Source: Janthinobacterium sp. 61 (GTDB lineage: Bacteria; Pseudomonadota; Gammaproteobacteria; Burkholderiales; Burkholderiaceae_D). Taken from it: a DNA stretch of 64,000 bases. Position 1 is the first letter of the stretch. Each line of letters begins with the position of its first letter. Below the pieces are notes generated by a model. The model was not told the origin of the DNA. It ran no database searches and worked only from the letters and a program-made list of their open reading frames with translations. Made by a program: the position numbers and the translations under genes. Below are positions 9,466-17,809 of the stretch, one piece after another. Where the stretch lies: positions 1,612,001 through 1,676,000 of the forward strand of contig NZ_PJMQ01000001.1 in the NCBI RefSeq assembly GCF_002846335.1, in the 5' to 3' direction.

Positions 9466-10449
9466 TTACTTGGCTTGAACGCCCTTTTCAACTATTGCAT
9501 CGCTAGCGACTACTGCCGTTACGGCCGCTACCGGGCTCTTTGCCATCGTCAATTTGTATGGCTCGACCGGCGTCACGCACAGGGCGTCGGAAACGATGGT
9601 GCGGTTCAGGATTGCCTTGTACAGATCGTTAGGTACGGCGCTGTAGCGGCGCACCGGATCGCGTTCGCTAGGCTGGGCCAGCGACAGGTAATCGTCGCGG
9701 TTCAGCGCGCCACCACCGGCACGTGCAGATTCCACCCATTTGTCGAAGTCCGCATCATTGACACCGTGGAACTTGAAGCGCATGCCCGAGAAACCGGCAC
9801 CGCTGTAGTTCGCGGAGAAGCCCTTGTATACACCAGGCTTGTTGATGACGGCATTCAACTGCGTTTCCATGCCCGGCATGGCGTAGATCTGACCTGCCAG
9901 TGCGGGGATGAAGAACGAGTTCATGACGGACGAGGCGGTGATCTTGAAGCGGATCGGACGATCGACGGGCGCGTACAGTTCATTCACGGAAGCGATGCCT
10001 TGCTCCGGGTAGATGAACAGCCATTTCCAGTCCAGGGCCACGACTTCGACGATCATCGGCTTGTGGCTGGCAGGAATGGGGCGGTTGGCGTCGATACGGC
10101 TCAATGGGCGATATGGATCGAGGGTGTGGGTGCTGATCCAGGTCAGCAGGCCCAGCACGATGATGATCAACAGGGGCGCACCCCAGATAATCAGCTCGAG
10201 GCGAGTCGAGTGGTCCCAGTCCGGCTCGTATTTGGCCGCGGTATTGTTTTTTCTATAGCGCCATGCAAAGAGCAGGGTCAGGGCGATTACCGGAACGATA
10301 ATCAACAGCATCAGCAATGTCGAGATGACAATCAGATTGCCTTGCTGAACTGCGATGTCACCAGACGCATTCAGTACCACCGTATTGCAACCAGCCAACA
10401 ATGCGAGAGGTAAAAGAAGCAGTCCGCGACGAACTTTTAATGAAAACAT
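9466..10449 (-). CDS. cyoA: cytochrome bo3 ubiquinol oxidase subunit II, lipoprotein
   Basis: A 327-residue subunit II: signal peptide with lipobox LLAGC, two membrane helices (about residues 40-65 and 85-107), then a cupredoxin-like periplasmic domain (DWKWLFIYPEQGIASVNEL, SFFIPALAGQIYAMPGM). The CuA ligands of cytochrome c oxidases are absent, as expected for a quinol oxidase. First gene of the operon, 84 bases before cyoB. No cyoE haem-O synthase is present in the window, so that function must be encoded elsewhere. Confidence 0.95.
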   Translation of the reverse strand: MFSLKVRRGLLLLPLALLAGCNTVVLNASGDIAVQQGNLIVISTLLMLLIIVPVIALTLLFAWRYRKNNTAAKYEPDWDHSTRLELIIWGAPLLIIIVLGLLTWISTHTLDPYRPLSRIDANRPIPASHKPMIVEVVALDWKWLFIYPEQGIASVNELYAPVDRPIRFKITASSVMNSFFIPALAGQIYAMPGMETQLNAVINKPGVYKGFSANYSGAGFSGMRFKFHGVNDADFDKWVESARAGGGALNRDDYLSLAQPSERDPVRRYSAVPNDLYKAILNRTIVSDALCVTPVEPYKLTMAKSPVAAVTAVVASDAIVEKGVQAK

Positions 10450-10484
10450 ACAGGAAAGTCCAGTACAGGGGATGAAGATATGGT

Positions 10485-10513
10485 ACTGTATTCTCACTGG
10501 AGCGCGTTGGCAA
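10485..10513 (-). promoter_or_regulatory. predicted sigma-70 promoter for the cyo operon
   Basis: On the minus strand TTGCCA (-35) and TACAGT (-10) are separated by exactly 17 bases, 35 bases before the cyoA start. Both boxes are fair matches to the consensus. The region is shared with the divergent MFS gene. Confidence 0.45.
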
Positions 10514-10666
10514 TTGGACGTTTTGTCCACCCCCTTGCTCGGATTTTCACTGGGTATGTGCAGAGTTTTTTAACGGCTACCTGGTGAATAATCCTACTCC
10601 GGGCGTGAGACACCCGGGGTATGTTACGCGTTGGCCGAACTCGAAACTATATTGGAGACGATCATC

Positions 10667-12013
10667 ATGTCCAGCACACGCACACACGGCGGGGATGTAC
10701 CCGCCGACTTTTCCCCCCATTCCCTGCGCGACGCACGCGGGGACGGCACGGTCGAATCGCATATCGACCCCGGTGAGATTGCCGTCGGCGTGATCATCGG
10801 CCGCGCTTCCGAATACTTTGACTTCTTTGTCTACGCCATCGCTTCGGTGCTGGTGTTTCCGCGCGTCTTCTTCCCTTTTGAAGAGCGCCTGGAGGGCACA
10901 TTATATGCCTTCCTGATCTTCTCGTTTGCCTTCATCGCCCGTCCGTTCGGCACCGTGATCTTCATGGAAATCCAGCGCCGCATGGGGCGCAGCGCCAAGC
11001 TGACGATCGCCCTCTTCCTGCTGGGTGTGTCGACGGCCGGCATCGCCTTCCTGCCGACCTACTCGCACCTGGGCTTTGCCGCCATCATCTGGCTGTCCGT
11101 GCTGCGCATCGGCCAGGGCGTGGCGCTGGGCGGTTCGTGGGACGGCTTGCCATCGCTGCTGGCCCTGAACGCGCCGGAAAACAAGCGCGGCTGGTACGCC
11201 ATGCTGGGCCAGCTGGGCGCGCCCTTCGGCTTCCTGATCGCCGCCGGCCTGTTCTGCTTCATGCTGGTCAACCTGACGGACGAAGAGTTCCTCGACTGGG
11301 GCTGGCGCTATCCTTTCTATGTCGCCTTTGCCATCAACGTGGTCGCCCTGTTTGCCCGCCTGCGCCTGGTATCGACGAATGAATATGCGCGCCTGCTCGA
11401 CGAACGCGAACTGCAGCCCGTAAGCGTATTTGAAATGAGCCGCGGCCAGGGCCGCAACGTGCTGATCGGCGCCTTGGCCGCGCTGGCCAGCTACGCCCTG
11501 TTCCACCTGGTTACCGTGTTCCCGCTGTCATGGATTTCCGTCTACCAGACGCGTTCCGCTTCGGACTTCCTGCAAGTGCAGATGCTGGGCGCCGTGCTGG
11601 CTGCCATCGGCGTGGTGATTTCCGGCTTGCTGGCCGATAAAGTGGGCCGCCGCACCACCCTGGGCGTGCTGGCCGTGCTGATCGCCATCTTCAGCGCCTT
11701 CGTGCCGACCCTGATGGGCGGCGGCAATACGGGCCAGGACGTGTTCATCCTTGTCGGCTTTAGCCTGCTGGGCCTGTCTTACGGCCAGGCATCGGGTGCC
11801 GTGACGGCCAACTTCCCTGCCCGCTTCCGCTACACGGGCGCGGCCCTGACGTCCGACCTGGCCTGGCTGGTGGGCGCCGGCTTCGCCCCGCTGGTGGCGC
11901 TGGGCCTGTCGGCCAACTTCGGCCTCGCCTATGTCAGCTTCTACCTGCTGTCGGGCGCCGTTGCCTCGCTGGCAGCCCTGAGCCTGAACCGGGCACTGGA
12001 AATCCGCGACTGA
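10667..12013 (+). CDS. MFS transporter of the metabolite:H+ symporter type
   Basis: A 448-residue transporter with about twelve helices. The family signs are IGRASEYFDFFVYAIAS at helix 1, RPFGTVIFMEIQRRMGR in the 2-3 loop, LRIGQGVALGGSWDG in helix 4, and a second LADKVGRRTT copy in the 8-9 loop. The substrate is not evident. Start 10667 has GGAG upstream and begins MSSTRTHGG. The gene is divergent from cyoA across 217 bases and is followed by a strong terminator, so it is probably a single-gene unit. Confidence 0.85.
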   Translation: MSSTRTHGGDVPADFSPHSLRDARGDGTVESHIDPGEIAVGVIIGRASEYFDFFVYAIASVLVFPRVFFPFEERLEGTLYAFLIFSFAFIARPFGTVIFMEIQRRMGRSAKLTIALFLLGVSTAGIAFLPTYSHLGFAAIIWLSVLRIGQGVALGGSWDGLPSLLALNAPENKRGWYAMLGQLGAPFGFLIAAGLFCFMLVNLTDEEFLDWGWRYPFYVAFAINVVALFARLRLVSTNEYARLLDERELQPVSVFEMSRGQGRNVLIGALAALASYALFHLVTVFPLSWISVYQTRSASDFLQVQMLGAVLAAIGVVISGLLADKVGRRTTLGVLAVLIAIFSAFVPTLMGGGNTGQDVFILVGFSLLGLSYGQASGAVTANFPARFRYTGAALTSDLAWLVGAGFAPLVALGLSANFGLAYVSFYLLSGAVASLAALSLNRALEIRD

Positions 12014-12045
12014 CATATATATACAGCGCAGAGCGCAACGCAGTG

Positions 12046-12075
12046 AAAAACGCCGGCACCGTCCGGCGTTTTTTT
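12046..12075 (+). terminator. rho-independent terminator
   Basis: The inverted repeat ACGCCGG / CCGGCGT with a 6-base loop is flanked by A and T runs (TTTTTTT at the 3' side), 33 bases after the MFS stop codon. Confidence 0.85.
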
Positions 12076-12245
12076 ATACCTGGCAGCCATTCCACTCCAC
12101 CTCATCTGTGCGATGGCGCGCATTGCATGACCTTGCGCCTCGGCAATCTATCGTAAGGCTGTTATGCTAGCGCACGCTTTGCTTGAGCTCCAGAAAACTT
12201 GCATTTCAATTAAAATTGACTTTTTCGCGCCAGCCTTACACGGAC

Positions 12246-15200
12246 ATGATGAATACCAAGACCCCGATCGATTCCTTCAGCTTTCGCCGCATCCTCGCCC
12301 GCAACGTGACCTTGCCGCTGGTCATCGGGGTCGTCACGGCTCTCGTGTTTGTCGGCCTGATCGCCTACCTGCTTTCGGCCCTGCGCTCGGTCGAGCATTC
12401 CGAACGGGTGATCGGCAATGCGAATGAGGTGATGAAGTTGTCGGTCGACCTGGAAACGGGCATGCGCGGCTACCTGTTGACAGGCGACGAAACGTTTTTG
12501 GCGCCGTATAAATCGGGCAAGGCCAAGATTGCCGTGGAAATGACTACCCTGCTCGACCTCGTGTCCGACAGCCCCATCCAGGTGGACCGCTTGCGCCGCA
12601 TCCGCGCCCTGCAGGGCCAGTGGATGGAGTATGCCGAAGGCGTGATCGCCCAGCGCCGCAGCAACCAGGAATTCCTCGCGCGCGTGCGCCAGGGCGAAGG
12701 CAAGCTGGAATTTGATGAAATCCGCCGCGAATTTCTTACCTTCCTGTCCATGGAACAGCGGCTGCGCCAGGAGCGGGCCGACACGGCCGAGAGCCGCACC
12801 ATGCTGGCCGTGGTGGTGTTCCTGATCCTCAGTCTGGGCATGTCCGGCCTGCTCGCCTACCTTGGCCGGCGCGAACTGCTGCGCCTGTCCGATATTTACA
12901 ACGATGCGCTCGAGCAGCGCGGCAAGGATAACGACGTGCTGCAGGAGCAAGCCTGGCTGCGCACGGGGCAGACAGAGCTGGCGGCCCATACCAGCGGCCA
13001 GCTGGGCTTGCCGCAACTGGGACGGCACGTGCTCGATTTCCTCGCCCACCGGCTGGAAGTGGCCGTCGCCACCCTGTACGTCGTCGACGACGATGGCAGC
13101 CTGCGCCGCACGGCCGTGTACGGCTTCAACGAACAGGGCGTGAAGGACAAGCAAGTCTTCAAACTGGGCGAAGGCCTGGTGGGCGAAACGGCACGCGAGA
13201 AAAAGCTCAAGCATGTGAAGCAGGTACCTGACAACTATCTGACCGTGACGTCGAGCCTGGGCCGCGGTGCGCCGCTGGAACTGATACTGGCGCCGGTCAA
13301 CAATGAAGGCGTCGTCAACGGGGTCATCGAACTGGGCTTTACGCATCCCGTCAGCACCCGCGCCAAGGAATGGCTGAACTTGATTGCGGCAAATGTCGGC
13401 ACCTCGCTGGAAGCGGCCCTGTACCGCCAGCGCCTGCAAAACGTGCTGGAAGAAACCCAGCAACTGAATGAAGAGCTGGAAGTGCAGCAGGAAGAATTGC
13501 GCACGGCCAATGAAGAGCTGGGCGAGCAATCGCGCGTGCTGGAACAGTCGCAAGCTCACCTGGAAGAGCAAAAAGCGGCGCTGGAGCAGTCGAACGAGCA
13601 GCTGGCCGTGCAGGCGCTGTCGCTGGACCAGAAAAACATCGCAATCGGCCAGGCGCACGCGCAGCTGGAAGCCCGCGCGGAAGAGCTGCAGCGGGCCAGC
13701 CGCTACAAATCCGAATTCCTGGCGAATATGTCGCACGAGCTGCGCACGCCGTTAAACAGCTCGCTCATCCTGTCCAAGTTGCTGTCGGACAATGCCAGCG
13801 GCAATTTGACGCCGGAGCAAGTGACGTTTGCGCAAACCATTTATTCGGCCGGCAACGATTTGTTGACCCTCATCAACGATATCCTCGACATTTCCAAGGT
13901 CGAGGCAGGCAAGCTGGAATTGACGCCGGAAGCCGTGCCCTTTGACGAACTGCTCAGCGGCATGAAGATGCTGTTCGGCGCCCAGGCGCAGCAAAAGAAA
14001 CTGGTTTTCAACGTCAGCGTGGCGCCGGACACGCCGCCGTCGCTGGTAAGCGACCGCCAGCGCCTGGAACAAATCCTGAAAAACCTGCTGTCGAACGCCA
14101 TCAAGTTTACCGATACGGGCACGGTGTCCCTGCACGTGAGCGCCGATGCGGCTGGACAGGTGCGCTTCCAGGTGCAGGATACCGGCATCGGCATTGCTAG
14201 CGACCAGCAGCACAAGATTTTCGACGCCTTCCACCAGGCCGATGGCACCACCAGCCGCCGCTATGGCGGCACGGGCCTGGGCCTGTCCATTTCGCGCGAC
14301 CTGGCAGCCTTGCTGGGCGGCAGCATCGAGCTGGCCAGCACGCCAGCCCAGGGCAGCACGTTTACATTGGTGCTGCCGGCAGTCATGCCGGAACGCGCCG
14401 TGGAAGTGGAAACAGCAGCAGTGCCCAACTCCGCGCCGCAAGCGCCCGCAAAAATCTCCGTCGCCGCGCCCAAGGCGGCTCCCGCCGCCAAGCCCGTGCC
14501 GCTGCCTACCTTCCAGGACGATCGCAATAGCGCCCCCCCTGGCAAGACGGGCCAGCGTTCCGTGCTGGTGATCGAGGATGAGCCCTCGTTTGCCGGCATC
14601 CTGTTCGACCTCGCGCATGAAATGCAATACCGCTGCCTGGTGGCGCACGGCGCCGACGAAGGCTTGCGTCTGGCGGAAGAGTTCCTGCCCGACGCCATCC
14701 TGCTCGACATGGGCTTGCCGGACCGCCCCGGCTTGCTGGTCTTGCAGCAACTCAAGGAAAATCCGTTGACGCGCCACATTCCCGTGCACATCGTGTCCGG
14801 CAATGACCAGATCCAGGAAGCCATGCAGCTGGGCGCCATCGGCTACGCCACCAAGCCGCGCACGCGCGAGCAGTTGAAGGAAGTGTTCCGCAAGCTCGAA
14901 TCCAAATTCACGCAAAAGATGAAGCGCATCCTGCTGGTCGAGGATGACGAACGCCAGCGCGAAAGCGTGGTCCACCTGATCAGCGACGACGACGTGGAAA
15001 TCACGGCCGTGGCCCTGGGCGAGCAGGCACTGGAATTACTGAAGACGCAGATTTTCGACTGCATGATCATCGACTTGAAGCTGCCCGACATCCAGGGCAA
15101 CGAATTGCTCGAACGCATGGAACATGAAGAACTGTGCTCGTTCCCGCCCGTCATCGTCTACACGGGCCGCAACCTGAGCCGCGAAGAAGAAGCGGACCTG

Positions 15201-15737
15201 ATGAAATATTCGCGCTCCATCATCATCAAGGGCGCCCGCTCGCCGGAGCGCCTGCTCGACGAAGTGACCTTGTTCCTGCACAAGGTGGAATCGGAACTGT
15301 CGAGCGAGCGCCAGGGCATGCTGCAGCAGGTGCGCAGCCGTGAGCGCGTCTTTGAAGGGCGCAAGATCTTGCTCGTGGATGACGATGTGCGCAACATCTT
15401 TGCCCTGACGAACGCGCTGGAACAAAAAGGCGTGGCGGTGGAAATCGGCCGCAACGGCTTCGAAGCCATCAGCAAGCTCAACAGCGTGGATGATATCGAT
15501 CTGGTGTTGATGGATGTCATGATGCCGGGCATGGATGGCCTGGAGGCGACGCGGCTGATCCGCGCCGACGGCCGCTACAACAAGCTGCCCATCATCGCCA
15601 TTACCGCCAAGGCCATGAAGAATGACCAGGAAGAATGTCTGCAGGCGGGCGCGTCCGACTACCTGGCCAAGCCGATCGACCTGGACCGCTTGTATTCTCT
15701 GCTGCGCGTGTGGATGCCGAAGATGGAACGCATCTGA
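12246..15737 (+). CDS. membrane hybrid histidine kinase: CHASE3-GAF-HisKA-HATPase with three receivers
   Basis: About 1163 residues. A membrane helix (about 22-45) is followed by a CHASE3-like periplasmic sensor (ETGMRGYLLTGDETFL) and a second helix (about 185-207). Then come a GAF domain (about 240-395), a long Glu/Gln-rich coiled coil, HisKA with His497 in MSHELRTPLN, an ATPase domain (DTGIGIA, GGTGLGLSIS), an Ala/Pro linker and three receivers (about 770-885, 892-1010, 1038-1160). The first two receivers diverge from the norm; the third is canonical (LMDVMMPGMDG, YLAKPIDL). ATG 12246 or 12249 fits best; an in-frame TTG occurs at 12183. It overlaps the CheR gene by one base. Confidence 0.88.
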   Translation: MMNTKTPIDSFSFRRILARNVTLPLVIGVVTALVFVGLIAYLLSALRSVEHSERVIGNANEVMKLSVDLETGMRGYLLTGDETFLAPYKSGKAKIAVEMTTLLDLVSDSPIQVDRLRRIRALQGQWMEYAEGVIAQRRSNQEFLARVRQGEGKLEFDEIRREFLTFLSMEQRLRQERADTAESRTMLAVVVFLILSLGMSGLLAYLGRRELLRLSDIYNDALEQRGKDNDVLQEQAWLRTGQTELAAHTSGQLGLPQLGRHVLDFLAHRLEVAVATLYVVDDDGSLRRTAVYGFNEQGVKDKQVFKLGEGLVGETAREKKLKHVKQVPDNYLTVTSSLGRGAPLELILAPVNNEGVVNGVIELGFTHPVSTRAKEWLNLIAANVGTSLEAALYRQRLQNVLEETQQLNEELEVQQEELRTANEELGEQSRVLEQSQAHLEEQKAALEQSNEQLAVQALSLDQKNIAIGQAHAQLEARAEELQRASRYKSEFLANMSHELRTPLNSSLILSKLLSDNASGNLTPEQVTFAQTIYSAGNDLLTLINDILDISKVEAGKLELTPEAVPFDELLSGMKMLFGAQAQQKKLVFNVSVAPDTPPSLVSDRQRLEQILKNLLSNAIKFTDTGTVSLHVSADAAGQVRFQVQDTGIGIASDQQHKIFDAFHQADGTTSRRYGGTGLGLSISRDLAALLGGSIELASTPAQGSTFTLVLPAVMPERAVEVETAAVPNSAPQAPAKISVAAPKAAPAAKPVPLPTFQDDRNSAPPGKTGQRSVLVIEDEPSFAGILFDLAHEMQYRCLVAHGADEGLRLAEEFLPDAILLDMGLPDRPGLLVLQQLKENPLTRHIPVHIVSGNDQIQEAMQLGAIGYATKPRTREQLKEVFRKLESKFTQKMKRILLVEDDERQRESVVHLISDDDVEITAVALGEQALELLKTQIFDCMIIDLKLPDIQGNELLERMEHEELCSFPPVIVYTGRNLSREEEADLMKYSRSIIIKGARSPERLLDEVTLFLHKVESELSSERQGMLQQVRSRERVFEGRKILLVDDDVRNIFALTNALEQKGVAVEIGRNGFEAISKLNSVDDIDLVLMDVMMPGMDGLEATRLIRADGRYNKLPIIAITAKAMKNDQEECLQAGASDYLAKPIDLDRLYSLLRVWMPKMERI

Positions 15738-16615
15738 TGTCCCTGCGCTACACGGACGCGCAAATGCATGCACTGATGGAAGCACTCTGTCAGCGCTACA
15801 GCTATGATTTTCGCGACTATTCCCTGCCCTCGCAGCGCCGCCGCCTGAACCAGGCCATCGAGCGCTTCCACTGCACGGACTTGCCCGCACTGCAGAAACT
15901 GGTGCTGGACGACCCGGCCGCCTTTGACAAGCTGCTGCAGATTTTGACCGTGCCGGTCACGCAAATGTTCCGCGATCCGGCGTTTTTCCGCGCCTTGCGC
16001 GAACACGTGGTGCCCGTATTGAAAACCTATCCGTCGCCGACGATCTGGGTGGCCGGCTGCTGCACGGGAGAAGAAGCGCTGTCACTGGCCATCGTGCTGC
16101 AGGAGGAAGGCTTGCTCGAACGCAGCACGATCTACGCGACCGACATCAACCCGCAAGCGCTGGCTACAGCCGCGCGCGGCGTATACCCGCTGCACCGCAT
16201 GGCCGACTATGGCGACAACTACCTGGCTGCGGGTGGCCTGGGGCAGCTGGCCGAGTACTACACGGTCGAGCATGCCACCGCGCATTTCCAGCAGCGCTTG
16301 CTCGACAGTATCAATTTTGCCGACCACAGCCTGTCCACGGACAGCGTTTTTATTGAAACGCAATTGATTTTGTGCCGTAACGTGCTGATTTACTTCAATA
16401 AAACCTTGCAGGAGCGGGCCTTGGGCCTGTTCCAGGACTCGCTTTGCCATCGGGGCTTTCTAGGCCTGGGCAGCAAGGAAAGCACGCACTTCACAAGCTT
16501 CGCCGCCGATTTCGAACCATTGCCCGGTCCCGAAAAGCTCTACCGCAAGCGTGCTCAGTCGCACGCCGTATCCCACTACGCTGGACGGCATGATCATGCC
16601 AGGAATGAAACATGA
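15737..16615 (+). CDS. CheR-type protein-glutamate methyltransferase
   Basis: A 292-residue protein with the CheR layout: an N-terminal helical domain (YSYDFRDYSLPSQRRRLNQ; LTVPVTQMFRDPAFFRALRE) and a SAM-binding domain with VAGCCTGEEALSLAI, IYATDINPQAL and LILCRNVLIYFN. CheR enzymes methylate receptor glutamates; many copies outside chemotaxis operons act on sensor complexes. The usual GCSTGEE motif reads GCCTGEE, a conservative change. The TGATG junction with the upstream kinase and ATGA overlap with the downstream one mark a tight operon. No CheB methylesterase or chemoreceptor is nearby. Confidence 0.9.
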   Translation: MSLRYTDAQMHALMEALCQRYSYDFRDYSLPSQRRRLNQAIERFHCTDLPALQKLVLDDPAAFDKLLQILTVPVTQMFRDPAFFRALREHVVPVLKTYPSPTIWVAGCCTGEEALSLAIVLQEEGLLERSTIYATDINPQALATAARGVYPLHRMADYGDNYLAAGGLGQLAEYYTVEHATAHFQQRLLDSINFADHSLSTDSVFIETQLILCRNVLIYFNKTLQERALGLFQDSLCHRGFLGLGSKESTHFTSFAADFEPLPGPEKLYRKRAQSHAVSHYAGRHDHARNET

Positions 16616-17802
16616 TGAATGAAACAAGCACCAAACTGCTGATCGTCGACGATTTGCCTGAAAACTTGCGCGCGCTCAATGCGCTGATCCGTGAGAGCGA
16701 CCGCAGCGTGTACCAGGCATCTTCGGGCGAAGAGGCGCTGGCCCTGCTGCTGGAACACGATTTCGCGCTGGCCATCCTCGATGTGCAAATGCCGGAAATG
16801 GATGGTTTCGAGCTGGCCCAATTGATGCGCGGCACGGAAAAGACGCGCCACATCCCCATCGTCTTCGTCACGGCGGCCGGCAAGGAAATGAATTTTGCCT
16901 TCCAGGGCTATGAAAGCGGCGCCGTCGACTTTCTGCACAAGCCGCTCGACATCAATGCCGTGCAAAGCAAGGTCAACGTCTTCGTGGCCCTGCACCAGCA
17001 GCGCAGCGAGACGCGGCGCCAGGTGCAGGCACTGGAGCACAGCCGACAGCAGCAGGAAGCGCTCTTGAAAGAATTGCGCGCCACCCAGGCCGAACTGCAG
17101 CGCTCGTTGCGCCTGCGCGACGAATTCATGTCCATGGTGGCGCACGAACTGCGCACGCCCCTGAACACCTTGTTCCTGGAAACGCAGATGCGCACCGTCA
17201 ACCTGGAACGGGGCAACCTGGCCGCCTTCGAGCCGGAAAAACTGGGCAAGATGGTGGCGCGCGACGGGCGGCAAATCCGCAGCATGGTGCGCCTGATCGA
17301 CGACATGCTTGACGTCTCGCGCATCACCAGCGGCAAGCTGTCGATCCGCCGCGAAGCCGTCGATCTGACCAGTCTGGTGCGCCGGGTGGCAGACGATCTG
17401 GGGCCGTATGCGGCCGCCACGGGCAGCGTGCTGGAAGTGCTGGCCTTCGAACCCATCCAGGGTTTCTGGGATGCGTTCCGCGTCGAGCAGATCGTTGTCA
17501 ACCTGATCAGCAATGCCGTACGCTACGGCCAGGGCCAGCCCGTGGAAATCAGCCTCGCGCACACGCAGAACAGCGCCGTCATCGAAGTGCGCGACCATGG
17601 CATCGGCATCAATGCGCGCGACCAGGAACGCATCTTCGACGCCTTCGAGCGCGTCATGTACCAGGACCGCACGGGCGGCCTGGGCCTGGGCCTGTTCATC
17701 ACCAAGCAGCTGGTCGATGCGCATGGCGGCGCCATCACCCTGCAAAGCCAGCCCGGCAATGGCGCCCTGTTCAGCGTCACCCTGCCGCTGGCCGGCAGCT
17801 GA
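16612..17802 (+). CDS. response regulator-histidine kinase fusion, cytoplasmic
   Basis: A 396-residue protein with the receiver first: Asp57 in AILDVQMPEMDG and Lys in FLHKPLD, then a helical linker (about 125-165), HisKA with His178 in MVAHELRTPLN, and an ATPase domain (about 270-393; DHGIGIN, GGLGLGLFI). There is no membrane segment. The receiver-first design suggests that phosphorylation by a partner kinase controls its own kinase activity. The ATGA overlap with the CheR gene and a 7-base gap to the next kinase indicate one transcript. Confidence 0.88.
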   Translation: MMNETSTKLLIVDDLPENLRALNALIRESDRSVYQASSGEEALALLLEHDFALAILDVQMPEMDGFELAQLMRGTEKTRHIPIVFVTAAGKEMNFAFQGYESGAVDFLHKPLDINAVQSKVNVFVALHQQRSETRRQVQALEHSRQQQEALLKELRATQAELQRSLRLRDEFMSMVAHELRTPLNTLFLETQMRTVNLERGNLAAFEPEKLGKMVARDGRQIRSMVRLIDDMLDVSRITSGKLSIRREAVDLTSLVRRVADDLGPYAAATGSVLEVLAFEPIQGFWDAFRVEQIVVNLISNAVRYGQGQPVEISLAHTQNSAVIEVRDHGIGINARDQERIFDAFERVMYQDRTGGLGLGLFITKQLVDAHGGAITLQSQPGNGALFSVTLPLAGS

Positions 17803-17809
17803 GGCCGGC

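Noticed and set aside
10599..10617. CCGGG / CCCGG inverted repeat before the MFS gene as a terminator or operator
   Set aside because: The stem is only 5 bp with a 9-base loop and no T run; too weak to annotate.
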